From assembly GCF_000015105.1 (NCBI RefSeq), contig NC_008610.1, positions 186,001 to 250,000 on the forward strand: a stretch of 64,000 nt of DNA, in the 5' to 3' direction. The number at the start of each line of letters is the position of its first letter. Within the stretch, counting starts at the first letter, position 1. Positions 49,504 through 61,728 of this stretch are shown here, in pieces. Below the pieces are notes generated by a model, which was given only the letters and a program-made list of their open reading frames with translations, was not told the DNA's origin and made no database searches. The DNA comes from Candidatus Ruthia magnifica str. Cm (Calyptogena magnifica). Its GTDB lineage: Bacteria > Pseudomonadota > Gammaproteobacteria > PS1 > Pseudothioglobaceae. A program made the translations under genes and the position numbers.

Positions 49504-50790
49504 ATGAATCAATCAGAAACTTTGTTTGCACAAGCAAAAACTGTCATTCCTGGCGGAGTGAACTCGCCAGTTAGGGCATTTAATGGCGTGGGAGGCAGTC
49601 CTATTTTCTTTACTCGCGGTGAAGGTGCTTATCTTTTTGATGAGGATGATAAAAAATATATCGACTATGTTGCTTCTTGGGGATCGATGATTTTAGGCCA
49701 TACCAATCAAGCGGTTATTATTGCCGTTAAAACAACTTTGGAAAATGGTCTTGGTTTTGGTGCACCTACTCAAATTGAAACAAAACTGGCAGAAAAAGTA
49801 TGCGAGTTAATGCCTTCAATTGAGTTGGTTCGTATGGTCAGTTCAGGTACAGAGGCAACTATGAGTGCCATTCGTTTGGCACGTGGTCATACGGGCAGAG
49901 ATAAAATTATCAAATTTGAGGGTTGTTATCATGGCCATTCTGACTCATTACTAATTAAAGCAGGTTCTGGCGCTTTGACATTGGGTGTGCCAACCTCACC
50001 TGGCGTGCCTAAAGATTTTGCAAAACACACACTGACTTTAGAATACAATAACATTGACCAAGTATGTGAAGTGCTAAGTGAGGTGGGTGCTGAAGTAGCT
50101 TGCATTATTGTTGAACCTGTGGCAGGTAATATGAACTGCATCCCACCTATTGACGGGTTTTTGCAAGTATTGCGTGAATTATGTGATGAGTACGGAGTTA
50201 TTTTAGTTTTTGATGAGGTGATGACAGGTTTTCGTGTAGCACTTGGCGGTGCACAAGCATTTTATAACGTAAAACCTGATTTAACAACATTGGGTAAGGT
50301 GATTGGCGGTGGTTTACCAGTGGGTGCGTTTGGTGGCAAGCGTGAAATTATGCAATCGATTGCGCCATTAGGGCCTGTTTATCAAGCAGGAACGCTTTCA
50401 GGAAATCCAATATCAATGTCAGCAGGTTTAGTAATGTTAAACGTATTATCAAAAGATGAGAATTTTTATACCATCTTGAATACTAAAGTTCAGAAATTGA
50501 CAAAGGGTATTTTGGCTAAAGCTAAGGAAAACAATATCGGCATGACTGCTAACGTTGTGGGTGGTATGTTTGGTTTATTTTTTACCGATTCTCAATCAGT
50601 GACTAACTTTAAAGAAACTTCACAATGTAATATTGAATTGTTTAAAAAATTCTTCCACCTAATGTTGGCAGAGGGTGTGTATATGGCACCTTCCGCTTAT
50701 GAGGCAGGTTTTGTTTCCAGTGCTCATAGTGATACAGATATTCAAAATACCATTGATGCAGCTGGACGTGCATTTATAAAATTGACATAA
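49504..50790 (+). CDS. hemL: Glutamate-1-semialdehyde 2,1-aminomutase
   Basis: PLP enzyme making 5-aminolevulinate for haem by the C5 pathway. The 428 residues include [20 protein letters not shown] at the N-terminus, [39 protein letters not shown] and the PLP lysine Lys265 in [18 protein letters not shown] clear Shine-Dalgarno (AGGAGA) precedes the ATG. Product would supply the cytochromes of this window. Confidence 0.97.
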   Translation: MNQSETLFAQAKTVIPGGVNSPVRAFNGVGGSPIFFTRGEGAYLFDEDDKKYIDYVASWGSMILGHTNQAVIIAVKTTLENGLGFGAPTQIETKLAEKVCELMPSIELVRMVSSGTEATMSAIRLARGHTGRDKIIKFEGCYHGHSDSLLIKAGSGALTLGVPTSPGVPKDFAKHTLTLEYNNIDQVCEVLSEVGAEVACIIVEPVAGNMNCIPPIDGFLQVLRELCDEYGVILVFDEVMTGFRVALGGAQAFYNVKPDLTTLGKVIGGGLPVGAFGGKREIMQSIAPLGPVYQAGTLSGNPISMSAGLVMLNVLSKDENFYTILNTKVQKLTKGILAKAKENNIGMTANVVGGMFGLFFTDSQSVTNFKETSQCNIELFKKFFHLMLAEGVYMAPSAYEAGFVSSAHSDTDIQNTIDAAGRAFIKLT

Positions 50791-51348
50791 GTTTTTATGA
50801 AGATTAATGTGGTTGAATTAGAGCTGATTAATGCTGTTAAATTGCAGGATTATTTTATATCATTTTTTGCTCTGCAAGAATTAACCAAGAGCATGATTTT
50901 GTAAAAAGCTTATCAATTGGGTAAATTATTATCTGATAGTGAGTTTAATATACTAACTGGTGCTAGTTCTGGTATTATTCAAGATACATTTGATAGAAAA
51001 TTAAGCAGTATCGAACTTAATATTAAATCTTCTCTATATTTGAACGAATGTCTATTGTTTGAGCATTTTTTACCAGCTAAGTTGCTTTGATTAAATATAC
51101 GGACGCTTGTGCTCTATTTCTTGATGATTTTTGGATAGCTGATGAGCCGAAGTATTGACTTTGACGCAAACAAGAAAATACAAGTGTATTAAAATCTTTT
51201 TTCTGAGTATGTCGTTTTGGTTACTTGTCATTATTTAGTTTGAAGCACTTATACAGAAAGGTTATATTAGTCTAGTCAACAAGATTTAAATTTATTTTTG
51301 CTTTATTGATGAGATAGAACAAATACTAGATAGTATTAAGGAGGTGTA
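50791..51348 (+). other. Decayed spacer with unassigned plus-strand remnant
   Basis: Right after hemL an ATG (50797) opens a frame reading MKINVVELELINAVKLQDYF, then FALQELTKSMIL, a stop, KAYQLGKLLSDSEFNILTGA and SSGIIQDTFDRKLSSIELNI. Later stops break it. The first 90 codons look like a real former gene, but no family was recognised. The last 20 bases belong to the Shine-Dalgarno of the next gene. Confidence 0.5.
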
Positions 51349-52002
51349 ATGGCACTTGCAATTTTTGATTTAGATAAAACACTTATTAAAGGAGACAGTG
51401 ATTTTCTTTGGGGAGAATTTTTAAGTGAAATTGGTGCTGTTGATGCGGGCACTTATCAAAGTAAAAATCAGTATTTTATTGACCAATACGTACTTGGAAA
51501 ATTAGACATTAATGAGTATTTAGAATTTTGCTTAATGCCCTTGTCTCAACATTCTATACAGATATTAAATCAATGGCATCAGCAGTTTATGAGCCAGAAA
51601 ATTGAACAAATTTTATTGCCTAAAGCTCAAGTAGTGGTTGATGCGCATAAAACAAAAGGTGATATTGTAATAGTGATTACTGCCACCAATCGCTTTGTTG
51701 CTGAGCCAATTGTGGCTAGATATGGGATTGAGCATTTATTAGCCACTAATCCTGAAATTAAAGAAGGTCAATATACGGGTAAGATTGAGGGTGAGCCGTG
51801 CTTTCAGTCCGGTAAAATTAATCATCTTAATAAGTGGCTGAAAGAGACTGGAGAAAACATCAAAGGTGCAAGTTTTTATTCAGATTCGCATAATGATTTA
51901 CCCATGTTGGAATTGGTAGATTATCCGATTGTTGTCCATGGTGATGATAAACTAAATACCTTTGCAATTGAGCGAGACTGGCAGTGTCTAGACTGGATGT
52001 AA
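51349..52002 (+). CDS. HAD-superfamily hydrolase, subfamily IB (SerB/CicA-like)
   Basis: 217 residues: HAD motif I FDLDKTLIKGDSD with nucleophile Asp7 and acid Asp9, motif II VIVITATN, a lysine near 146-150 (KIEGEPCFQSGK), and motif III/IV ASFYSDSHNDLPMLEL. This is the pattern of IB-type phosphatases (phosphoserine phosphatase-like). Substrate is not deducible. It has a perfect ribosome-binding site AAGGAGGTG ending four bases before the ATG. Flanked by a decayed spacer and the tusA-dsrE pair. Confidence 0.88.
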   Translation: MALAIFDLDKTLIKGDSDFLWGEFLSEIGAVDAGTYQSKNQYFIDQYVLGKLDINEYLEFCLMPLSQHSIQILNQWHQQFMSQKIEQILLPKAQVVVDAHKTKGDIVIVITATNRFVAEPIVARYGIEHLLATNPEIKEGQYTGKIEGEPCFQSGKINHLNKWLKETGENIKGASFYSDSHNDLPMLELVDYPIVVHGDDKLNTFAIERDWQCLDWM

Positions 52003-52030
52003 TGCTGTTTATTTTTTTTAGGCAGCTTTG

Positions 52031-52546
52031 TTACATATAAAGGTTATGGTTTGAGCCATCACATTCATTAAAATAAGTTGCCGCACCTGCAAATTCAATA
52101 CCATCAATGAAGTCGTCTTTACTATAGCCAAATAAACCAACTGTCATTTCACAAGCGATAAATTTAACATCAAATTCTTGACACATAGAACGCAACTCAT
52201 CAAGCGTGGCAACGCCATTTTTCTTCATGGTTTTTTTCATTAAAAAAGTAGCCAAGTATTCTGTGAATGGTAAAGACCAAAAGATATTTGGAATTTTTGG
52301 ACCAAAATTAATTTTTTGTAGCCATTCAGGGCCAAAAGGTAGTTTCATTGGCATGCCAGGATTTCCAAGAGGAGAAACACGCAATTTAGAGGTGTCTTTT
52401 AATAAAAGATTAAGCCCGTAAAAGGTAAAAAATATGGTAACTTCTTTATCCATCGCAACACCGGTAGAGGCAATAATGAAAGGCGGAAAAGCCCAATCAA
52501 AAGTTCCTTTGGTGGCAATAATGGTCATTTTTTTATTATCTGACAT
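52031..52546 (-). CDS. DsrE/DsrF-like sulfur-carrier protein (DsrE2 type)
   Basis: 171 residues. It begins KKMTIIATKGTFDWAFPPFI, then a stretch with VTIFFTFYGLNLLLKDT, and a C-terminal half with MCQEFDVKFIACEMTVGLFGY and CDGSNHNLYM. The Cys in the FIACEM segment matches the conserved cysteine of DsrE2-type proteins that accept sulfane sulfur from TusA; Cys in SMCQEF and ECDGS are additional. Expressed downstream of tusA (28 bases apart), which fits cytoplasmic sulfur transfer in a sulfur oxidiser. AGGAGAATCATT precedes the start. Confidence 0.85.
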   Translation of the reverse strand: MSDNKKMTIIATKGTFDWAFPPFIIASTGVAMDKEVTIFFTFYGLNLLLKDTSKLRVSPLGNPGMPMKLPFGPEWLQKINFGPKIPNIFWSLPFTEYLATFLMKKTMKKNGVATLDELRSMCQEFDVKFIACEMTVGLFGYSKDDFIDGIEFAGAATYFNECDGSNHNLYM

Positions 52547-52574
52547 AATGATTCTCCTATGAAATAATTAGTAC

Positions 52575-52799
52575 TTAAGCCTTTTCAATGTTGAAAATAT
52601 ATTTACCACTTTCTTCAATAGTGGATATAAGCTTGTTACCCGTTTGATTACAAAAAGCTTCAATGTCTTTTACTGAACCAACATCAGTTGAAATTACATT
52701 TAAAATTTTACCAGCATCCATTTTTGATAATGCTTTTTTAGTTTTTAAAATTGGCAATGGGCAGTTTAAGCCTGATGCGTCTAAAGTTTCGTCAGCCAT
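52575..52799 (-). CDS. tusA: TusA-family sulfur-carrier protein
   Basis: 74 residues starting ADETLDASGLNCPLPILKTK, with the CPxP motif and persulfide-carrying Cys13. AAGGAGTCC precedes the ATG. First gene of tusA-dsrE2. In chemotrophic sulfur oxidisers such pairs (often with a rhodanese) shuttle sulfane sulfur toward Dsr or sHdr systems; the rhodanese is not in this window. Tus role in tRNA thiolation is the alternative. Confidence 0.92.
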   Translation of the reverse strand: MADETLDASGLNCPLPILKTKKALSKMDAGKILNVISTDVGSVKDIEAFCNQTGNKLISTIEESGKYIFNIEKA

Positions 52800-52911
52800 T
52801 TGTGGACTCCTTATATATTTTATAAAGTTTAAATAATAAACATATTAGAAACAACTAATAAGTTCGACTATTTTAGTCGTCCATCGGTAAAGAGTCAAAT
52901 ATAATAATCGT

Positions 52912-54130
52912 ATGATTAAACTTTTAGTAATGTGGATATTAATAGTTTTATTTGCGTTTGCATTAGAGGTGCTTGAGCTGGCCTTATCCAAGTCGTTATA
53001 GGAGCAAAAACAAGGCAATGAATTTTTAAATTATTTGAGACACTATAGTTCTGTGGTGGCGGATATTAAAACTCAAGTTTATTTAAAAAAATTAGGTCAA
53101 GAACTGTCTGTTTATAGTAAAAATCCATTTAAGAACCTTAATTTTTTTATGCTGAATGATGATAGTGTAGGTCCAATATGGTTATATTGGTATGTATACT
53201 GGCAGTTGCTTAGTTCTGAATCTGAGCTTGCGGTATTCTTTCTCATGAAATATCACATGTTATTCAAAATCATTTGACTCGTTTTAGTGAGAAGACAAAC
53301 AAACTTATATAATGCTGGAAAATATGTTAGTTACAATATTGAATAATTCCACTATTGCAGTTTCTGGTGTTTCAGAAACTGCACAACAAGGCATTAATTT
53401 TATTAGTGCATATGAGTGGGAGGCGGATCGAATGGGCACTAAAATACTATTAAAATATGGCTTTGACCCTAAAGGCATGGCACAATTTTTTTTAAAAATT
53501 AAAGACAATCCAGGTGCAAATGAATTTTTATGTATCCATCTACTCAGTATTAATAGAATTTCTGATTCTATACAACGTTTTGTTAGAGAACGTAGTGACT
53601 ATTGAGCTGATTCATTCGAGTATTTTTAAGCATTAAAGCTAAGGTATTACCATCAACAAAAGCGTATTAAATTGGAAACAAACAAAGCGCTCAACTTGTA
53701 TATGTACGCTTACGATGCTTAAAAGAAACAAAAGTATCGACAAGCTAAAAATCATATTAATCAACTTTTGAAACTAAATCATGATAATCCAACTTATATT
53801 CTTGCGGGTAGAATTTATTCAAAACTGACACAGGTAGATAAGGCATAAACATATTTTTCCAAAGTGAGTTACAGTGAAACTAGCGTGTATTATGTAGCTA
53901 AATCTTATGCAGATAATAATAAAATTACCAAGGGTATTACTACATTAAGACGTTACTTAAAACTTAATGTGGGCACTTATCATTCTCATATGTAAGTACT
54001 GTAAAGTTAGGTCGCGCGCATATTCACAACGCTAAGGCATTGGTATTGTAAGGCAAGTTAAATGAAGTATTCGTTATCAGCGAGCAAAATCTGTCATCCA
54101 GTCGCGAGATTTGTTTGGTGTCTTAACAGT
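52912..54130 (+). pseudogene. bepA: Broken bepA-like periplasmic M48 metalloprotease with TPR tail
   Basis: From an ATG (52912) the pieces read MIKLLVMWILIVLFAFALEV, EFLNYLRHYSSVVADIKTQV, LNFFMLNDDSV, then in shifted frames YTGSCLVLN, ESELAVFF and SHEISHVIQNHLTRF (degenerate HExxH-like: HEISH is intact in one frame). Then come INFISAYEWEADRMGTKIL (EADRxG metal Glu) and YGFDPKGMAQFFLKIK, and finally a TPR-like tail (QAKNHINQLLKLNHDNPTYI). The order is that of BepA/YfgC, with at least four frameshifts or stops. It leaves OMP assembly quality control without this protease. Confidence 0.85.
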
Positions 54131-54173
54131 CAGAATTAAGCGCTTAAAGCAGTCGATATATTTGTATCAAAAT

Positions 54174-54845
54174 TTACCCAATTAGACGTGTTACGATTTT
54201 CACGCCATTAGATGTGCCTAATAATAAAATATCTGCGCCACGATTAGCAAAAAGCCCATTAGCCACAACTCCAGTAATGCTATTTAGTTTTGTCTCCATT
54301 ACTTTGGGGTTGGTGATTTTTAAATCTTTAATATCAAGGATTAAGTTACCATTATCAGTGATAAAATTTTCTCTAACTGTAGGCGTTCCACCAATTCTTT
54401 GGCTGATTTGATATTTGACATAATTAGATGCCATTGGAATAACTTCAACAGGTAGTGGAAAGTCACCCATTATTGTCACTAACTTTGATTCATCAGCAAT
54501 ACAAATAAATTGATTAGCCACCGCTGCCACAATTTTTTCGCGCATGAGTGCACCACCTCCACCTTTTATAAGATTTAGGCCATCATCTGATTCATCTGCA
54601 CCATCAATATAAACTGAAATAGTTTCTACCTCATTAAGGTCAAATACTTTTATATCATAACTCTCTAATCGTTGTCTAGTTGCTTTAGAGCTTGCGATAG
54701 CCCCCTTTATTTCGTTTTTTATTTTTGCCAATGCATCAATAAAAAAATTAGTAGTAGAGCCAGTACCCACGCCTATAATAGTATCTTTTACTACGTGCTT
54801 AAGTGCGGCTTGCGCAACAGCGAATTTCATCTCGTCTTGAGTCAT
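54174..54845 (-). CDS. rpiA: Ribose-5-phosphate isomerase A
   Basis: Interconverts ribose and ribulose 5-phosphate, needed for the Calvin cycle and pentose metabolism. ATG at 54845 gives [18 protein letters not shown], matching the family start; twelve more bases upstream would add [19 protein letters not shown] binds the phosphate, [12 protein letters not shown] and [14 protein letters not shown] are the active-site blocks. 223 residues. It is divergent from rdgB with a 41-base gap. Confidence 0.96.
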   Translation of the reverse strand: MTQDEMKFAVAQAALKHVVKDTIIGVGTGSTTNFFIDALAKIKNEIKGAIASSKATRQRLESYDIKVFDLNEVETISVYIDGADESDDGLNLIKGGGGALMREKIVAAVANQFICIADESKLVTIMGDFPLPVEVIPMASNYVKYQISQRIGGTPTVRENFITDNGNLILDIKDLKITNPKVMETKLNSITGVVANGLFANRGADILLLGTSNGVKIVTRLIG

Positions 54846-54886
54846 AATGAGCCCCATAGTCTAAATATTAAGTTAAATTATACACG

Positions 54887-55492
54887 ATGCAAAAAATCAT
54901 TCTTGCTAGCAATAATCAAGGCAAAATTAAAGAGTTTAATATTATGTTAAGCGGTATTTATGAAGTTGTATCTATGCAAGATATGCAAGTTGAAGAAGTG
55001 CCAGAAATAGGATTAACCTTTGTTGAAAATGCACTGATTAAAGCCAGAAACGCATCTATGATATCAGGCTTACCAGCTTTAGCAGACGATTCAGGTATTG
55101 TGGTTGATGCGTTAGGTGGCAGGCCTGGTATTTATTCTGCTCGTTATGCGAATCACCATGGTGATGATAAGGCAAATACACAAAAACTGCTGAATGAAAT
55201 GGCGACAGTGCCTGAAGGTGCGCGTAGTGCTCGTTTTTGGTGTGCAGTTGTTTTTGTTGGGCATGAAAATGACCCAACACCTATTATCATTCAACGTGGC
55301 TGGGAAGGTGAAATACTGCGTGAAAAAATGGGTGATAATGGGTTTGGTTATGATCCAATTTTTTATCTTCCGACCCATAACTGTACTTCTGCTGAGCTTT
55401 CATCCATAGAAAAAAACAAAATTTCTCACCGAAGTAGAGCTTTATCAGCACTACTTAAAATACTCAAAACAAATCAGTGGACTATGCGCTAG
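54887..55492 (+). CDS. rdgB: dITP/XTP pyrophosphatase (RdgB/HAM1)
   Basis: Hydrolyses non-canonical purine NTPs. 201 residues with ILASNNQGKIKEF, ENALIKARNAS, LPALADDSGIVVDALGGRPG and SARYA, and FGYDPIF followed by the SxxSHR motif near the end. The last few codons overlap the start of the hemW remnant, the order rdgB-hemW being standard in gammaproteobacteria. Confidence 0.96.
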   Translation: MQKIILASNNQGKIKEFNIMLSGIYEVVSMQDMQVEEVPEIGLTFVENALIKARNASMISGLPALADDSGIVVDALGGRPGIYSARYANHHGDDKANTQKLLNEMATVPEGARSARFWCAVVFVGHENDPTPIIIQRGWEGEILREKMGDNGFGYDPIFYLPTHNCTSAELSSIEKNKISHRSRALSALLKILKTNQWTMR

Positions 55493-56604
55493 AATTACCA
55501 CCATTGGTGTTGTATATTAATTATACGGTGTATTAAAAAATGTCTCTATTGTGATTTTAATTTGCATGAGGGTAGTCAACAAAGTTGACAATATTACTGC
55601 GTTGTTAAAAGACTTTGATGGGGATTATGTTCAAAGTCGCTCCGTTCAATCTATTTTCTTTAGGTGGTGGCATGCCCAGTTTAATAAGTGAAAAAGCGCT
55701 TTCTAAGTTGTTTTCTGATTTAAAGATGAGACTTAAATTTGTAAATTATATTGAAATTACTTTAAAAACTAATCCGGATACTTTTTAGATTGAAAAGTTC
55801 AAAGCATTTAAACGTATTGGTGTTAATCGACTCTCAATTGGTGTGTAGTCTTTTGATAATCAACATCTCAAATCATTGAGTCGTATTCATAATGCTAATA
55901 AATCAATTTATGCTTGTGAACAAGCTAAGTAAATAGGGTTTAAACGTTTTAATATTGATATTATGTATGGATTGGAAAACCAAACATAAGACGATTGTCT
56001 GTCTGATATCAATCAAGCTATGAATTTAAATCTTGATCATATTTCTTTTTATCAATTAATCATTGAGCCAACACTTATTTTGCTAAATTTACACCGATTT
56101 TACCAAATGATGATGATATTTGGCAGATGGGTAGTAAGGTTCTAAATTTATTATAAAAAAATGGTTATGTAGGCTACGGAAGTGTTTGCTTTTGGAAAGA
56201 CGCCGTTAAAACACAATCTAAATTATTGGCAATTTGGTGATTATATTGCTATAGGTGCTGGCGCTCATGGAAAAATTACCTGCTTAAACGAGCATTATTT
56301 ATTTATAACGACAAAGGCGTACTCGCCAAAAGATTATCTAAAAAATAGGCAAAAGTAAGTTAAATCCATTGAAAATTTAAGCTTTGATTTTATGTTCAAT
56401 GGATTTAAGCTAATGCATGGATTTGATTTAGCTTTTTTTACATTAAGAATAGAACAATCAATACGAGCAATTGAATACCAATTAAATCAGGTTCAAGTAT
56501 TAGGTCTACTTGAGTTAAATGATAAACGTATTCTACCTAGTGAAAAAGGTTTTGATCTTTTGAATAATTTGCAAGCTATTTTTTTTGATACAACTAAATT
56601 ATGA
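55480..56604 (+). pseudogene. hemW: Broken hemW (haem chaperone, radical-SAM family)
   Basis: Pieces in order: ALELPPLVLYINYTVY, then CLYCDFNLHEGSQQS (part of the iron-sulfur CxxxCxxC loop), FDGDYVQSRSVQSIFF, KRIGVNRLSIGV-like (reading GVNRLSIGV), FNIDIMYGLEN, LDHISFYQLIIEP, LNYWQFGDYIAIGAGAHGKI, and the clean C-terminus FNGFKLMHGFDLAFFTLRIE and LLELNDKRILPSEKGFDLLN. At least eight stops or shifts. The overlap with rdgB matches relatives. The first Cys of the cluster is not readable, so no activity is expected. Confidence 0.9.
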
Positions 56605-56690
56605 AAGTTTTGTTGTCATTAATTTTGCTCGTATTTGTGTCATTGGCCAGTGCTAGTGATATTGAACATTACTCTATGTTTGACCATTGA
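56601..56690 (+). pseudogene. Signal-peptide remnant of a small exported protein
   Basis: An ATG overlapping the hemW stop (ATGA) opens MKVLLSLILLVFVSLASASD, a good Sec signal peptide, and runs EIEHYSMFDH-like before a double stop at about residue 28. The rest is not recognisable. It once encoded an exported protein, possibly linked to the copper-related remnants downstream, but this is a guess. Confidence 0.45.
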
Positions 56691-57065
56691 TAAAAAGTTG
56701 TGTTTACTTAAGCGTTATATTGCTCAGTTGCTTTTAACAGTTTCTATTTTTGATATTTGCTATGAATCTTTTACCTCAAAGATAAATAACCCCATCTCCA
56801 ATTGTTTAAATTTTCTAGCATATTAATGTTTTGAAGTTGTTTTTATAAAACAATTCTTTTCATCATCAATTGCAAATTAATCTAAGTTTTTAGTAATATT
56901 TAAGAAAATAAATAAGAATATACAACTACAACTACTTTAGTAATTCTAACTTTAATTCAATTGTCTTTTACCAGTAATATTTATGATGGGCATGGCAAAA
57001 ATCAGCATTAGGTATAGCCAGATTTTGCACAACAAATGCAGAATTTAATGATATCAGATAGACGG
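56691..57065. other. Decayed spacer
   Basis: Very A/T-rich, stops in all frames. No supported feature. Confidence 0.4.
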
Positions 57066-57069
57066 TTTA

Positions 57070-57385
57070 ATGGATAAAGGTGAGATACTATTTATCAAAA
57101 ACTGTTTAAGTTGTCATGGTAATAACTTGTTGGTTAAAATATTTAACTCAAAACCTAGTGATTTAAGAGCTATGTCTTGTATGCATTTAAATTGGGGGTG
57201 TTACTTGAAAAATAACTAATGTATAACACTATTTCGGTTTGGAAAGGCATTCTTAAAGAGGTGAATATATGATATCTTGTGAATTATATTCAATTTTTAA
57301 ATGCTGATATGTTAAATAGAGAACACTCTAATATGCAAGGCATGAATCATACGGGTATGCAAATCAAAGATAAATACTAATGGAA
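57070..57385 (+). pseudogene. Remnant of a c-type cytochrome
   Basis: The plus strand reads MDKGEILFIKNCLSCHGNNL, a haem motif CLSCH in the usual GxxLFxxxCxxCHG setting. Later pieces in other frames are ISVWKGILKEVNI and NYIQFLNADMLNREHS, as at the C-terminus of a class I cytochrome, and a Met-rich end (MQGMNHTGMQIKDK). Frames are broken several times. The Met/His-rich tail and the multicopper-oxidase remnant that follows suggest a metal-related operon. Confidence 0.65.
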
Positions 57386-57398
57386 TAAAATAAAGAAA

Positions 57399-57890
57399 AT
57401 GAACAATAAAAGACTATTACGTAGACAATTTGTTAAGGGTGTTACTATAAGGTGCAACTGTTTTAGCAATTAGTCCAAGTATTTTATTTACTGGCATGTG
57501 TAACAATCTTAACAGGTGATATCTTCATCTAAATATTTCAGAGTAAAGTGTAAACTTTACTGGTGTCATGAGAGCGGTTACTACAGCTAATAATACTTCA
57601 CTTATGTCGTTATTAAAATTTAACGAAAATGATATGATTATTTTGTATGTTAAAAATAACCTTTAAGAGAACGTCTATTTTTATTGACATGGCTTGATTT
57701 TGTCATCAGAAATGGATAGCGCTCCTGATATTAGTAATGATTTCTATGGTATTAAGTCATGTGAGATTTTTATTTATCGTTTTAAGACCAAACAAAGTGT
57801 TACAGATATTATGACATAAATGCATATTTTTGATCAAGCGCATTTGATCATTGTAGCATCTATTGATACAGGATATTGTTGAATATTCAA
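57399..57890 (+). pseudogene. copA: Remnant of a CopA-like multicopper oxidase
   Basis: Starts with a Tat-like signal, NNKRLLRRQFVKG, then frameshifted ISPSILFTG. The first cupredoxin domain reads ESKVNFTGVMRAVTTANNTS in shifted frames, then LLKFNENDMIILYVKNNL, a stop, NVYFYWHGLILSSEMDSAPD (the WHG copper ligand motif), SCEIFIYRFKTKQSVT and a degraded HxH region. This is the N-terminal part of copper-resistance CopA oxidases. The rest of the gene to 58160 is not recognisable, so only about 160 codons survive. Confidence 0.8.
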
Positions 57891-60012
<2,122 letters not shown>

Positions 60013-60016
<4 letters not shown>

Positions 60017-60651
60017 TTAAGGATAACTTAGAAAAAATTCAAGAAAGAATTAACCAAGTTAATCACACTCAGTTTGTTACTTTAATTGCAGTGAGCAAAA
60101 CCAGATCGGTAGATGAATTGCAGCAGGCCATTAATACGGGTCAGAAACATTTTGCTGAAAATTATCTGCAAGAAGCACTCATCAAAATTAATCACTTAAA
60201 AGGCCAAAACCTAATTTGGCATTTTATTGGCCCTATTCAGTCAAATAAAACTTTAAAAATTGCCAAAAATTTCGATTGGGTACATAGTGTAGACCGATTA
60301 AAAATTGCTAAAAGGCTCAATGAGCAACGTCCAAAAAACTTACCAAATTTAAAAGTGCTTTTGCAGATTAATATTGATAACGAGCCTATCAAATCAGGTG
60401 CATCGATTGAACAAATTGATGAACTAGTTACTCATTTTGAAAGTCTAAAAAATCTCACTTTAAGAGGCTTTATGTGCATACCAAATCCTTCTAATTCAGC
60501 GCAAAATTTTACAAGAATGACAAGTATTATTAAGCAATACCCAAACTTAGATGCTTTATCAATGGGCATGAGTCGTGATTTAGAATCAGCCATTACTAAT
60601 GGTGCTACTTTTTTACGTATTGGTACAGATATTTTTGGCAAGAGAGCTTAA
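60013..60651 (+). CDS. PLP-homeostasis protein YggS (PROSC/PLPBP family)
   Basis: 212 residues forming a TIM-barrel PLP-binding protein with no known enzymatic reaction. PLP lysine Lys29 is in LIAVSKTRSVDEL. HFIGPIQSNK, WVHSVDRLKIAKRL and ALSMGMSRDLESAITNGATF followed by LRIGTDIFG are the family marks. TTG start at 60013 overlaps the pyrK stop by four bases (TTGA), so coupled translation explains the weak start. Usual partners proC and yggT are not visible downstream. Confidence 0.93.
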
Positions 60652-61728
60652 ATATAATCATTTTCTTTTTAAAGTAATGTTTTGTGACTGATTTTCAAAA
60701 AAATCAGAATCAAAAATTTTATGCTTTAGTTTTTATAAAAATTTTTGTGTATCCCAAATAAGTAAGAATAAACGATAATTTTTGTTCAATATTCATCAGC
60801 CAATAAATTCAAAAGGTTGGTTTGGTTTCACGTTTTGTGATTAGTAATTTTTCAACCATGTCAATTGGTAGATCAGGATTGATCATTGTAGTATGCCTAA
60901 TTTTTACCCAATATTTAATTTGATTGGACACTATTCTTAATTCTTTTTTGGTCTGAATTTTGGCTCGATTGTATAAATTTTTATTGATTCTGGTTTATAT
61001 TACTTGTCGCTTGGTTAATAATATAAATTTATTTTATTAGAATTGTAATAAGTTACCACACAATATATAACTATCCATTTAAACATGGTATGAATATTAA
61101 ACCACTAATCACTAATGGCATAATTGATAAAATTTATAACGAGCTGATTGGTCAGTTAGTTAAGTAAACCCATCTTGTTGCTACACTTAATCAGTCTAGG
61201 TCAATGGTTGATACTTTATTTGAAATGTTTTTTAAAAGATAGTTTGGATATGAGTGATGCTGATTGAATATTGATTTTGTGAAAGTTCCAGCCAAGTAAG
61301 ATAAACCGGTATTTTAATTGCTTATAACTGACACCATGATTAAAACTGCAAAACTATTGAGCAAAGAAGTTAACAATAAGAGCATTGTTTAATTTAGGTG
61401 TGACTTTTAAGTGCGATATTTATATTGTCATGAATGGGTAAGTGTTTAGTTTTGATAGGGTAGAGAAAAATAAAGAACTGGATATTTTTATATCCTTATA
61501 GTTCTTTGAGTGGGTTTAGTAGATTTTATTTTGTCATATGTTCAATAGCTTCTTTTAGTTGATCATCTGAACAAATCATATAGATACCTTTCGGTGACAT
61601 TTACGCTGTCACTTTGACTAGTAGATATATAATGCCGCGTTTAATCCATTAAACTTAGGCGCGTTAGTAACGCCAATACTATGCCAATTAGCGTATACAG
61701 AAATATAAACTCCCTTCGCCATTGCGAG
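60652..61728. other. Decayed spacer with unassigned remnants
   Basis: Nearly 1.1 kb of broken sequence. Plus-strand pieces near 61080-61440 read MNIKPLITNGIIDKIYNELI, LFNLGVTFKCDIYIVMNG and others. On the minus strand, 61530-61760 reads VNVIKLLKNLAMAKGVYISV, YANWHSIGVTNAPKFNGLNA and SPKGIYMICSDDQLKEAIEH before a stop. No family was recognised. A weak hairpin (CTGATTT / AAATCAG) lies at 60688-60707. Confidence 0.45.

Noticed and set aside
60688-60707. Small hairpin after yggS as a terminator
   Set aside because: Seven pairs only, A/T-rich, with no T-run after it; too weak to name as a terminator.
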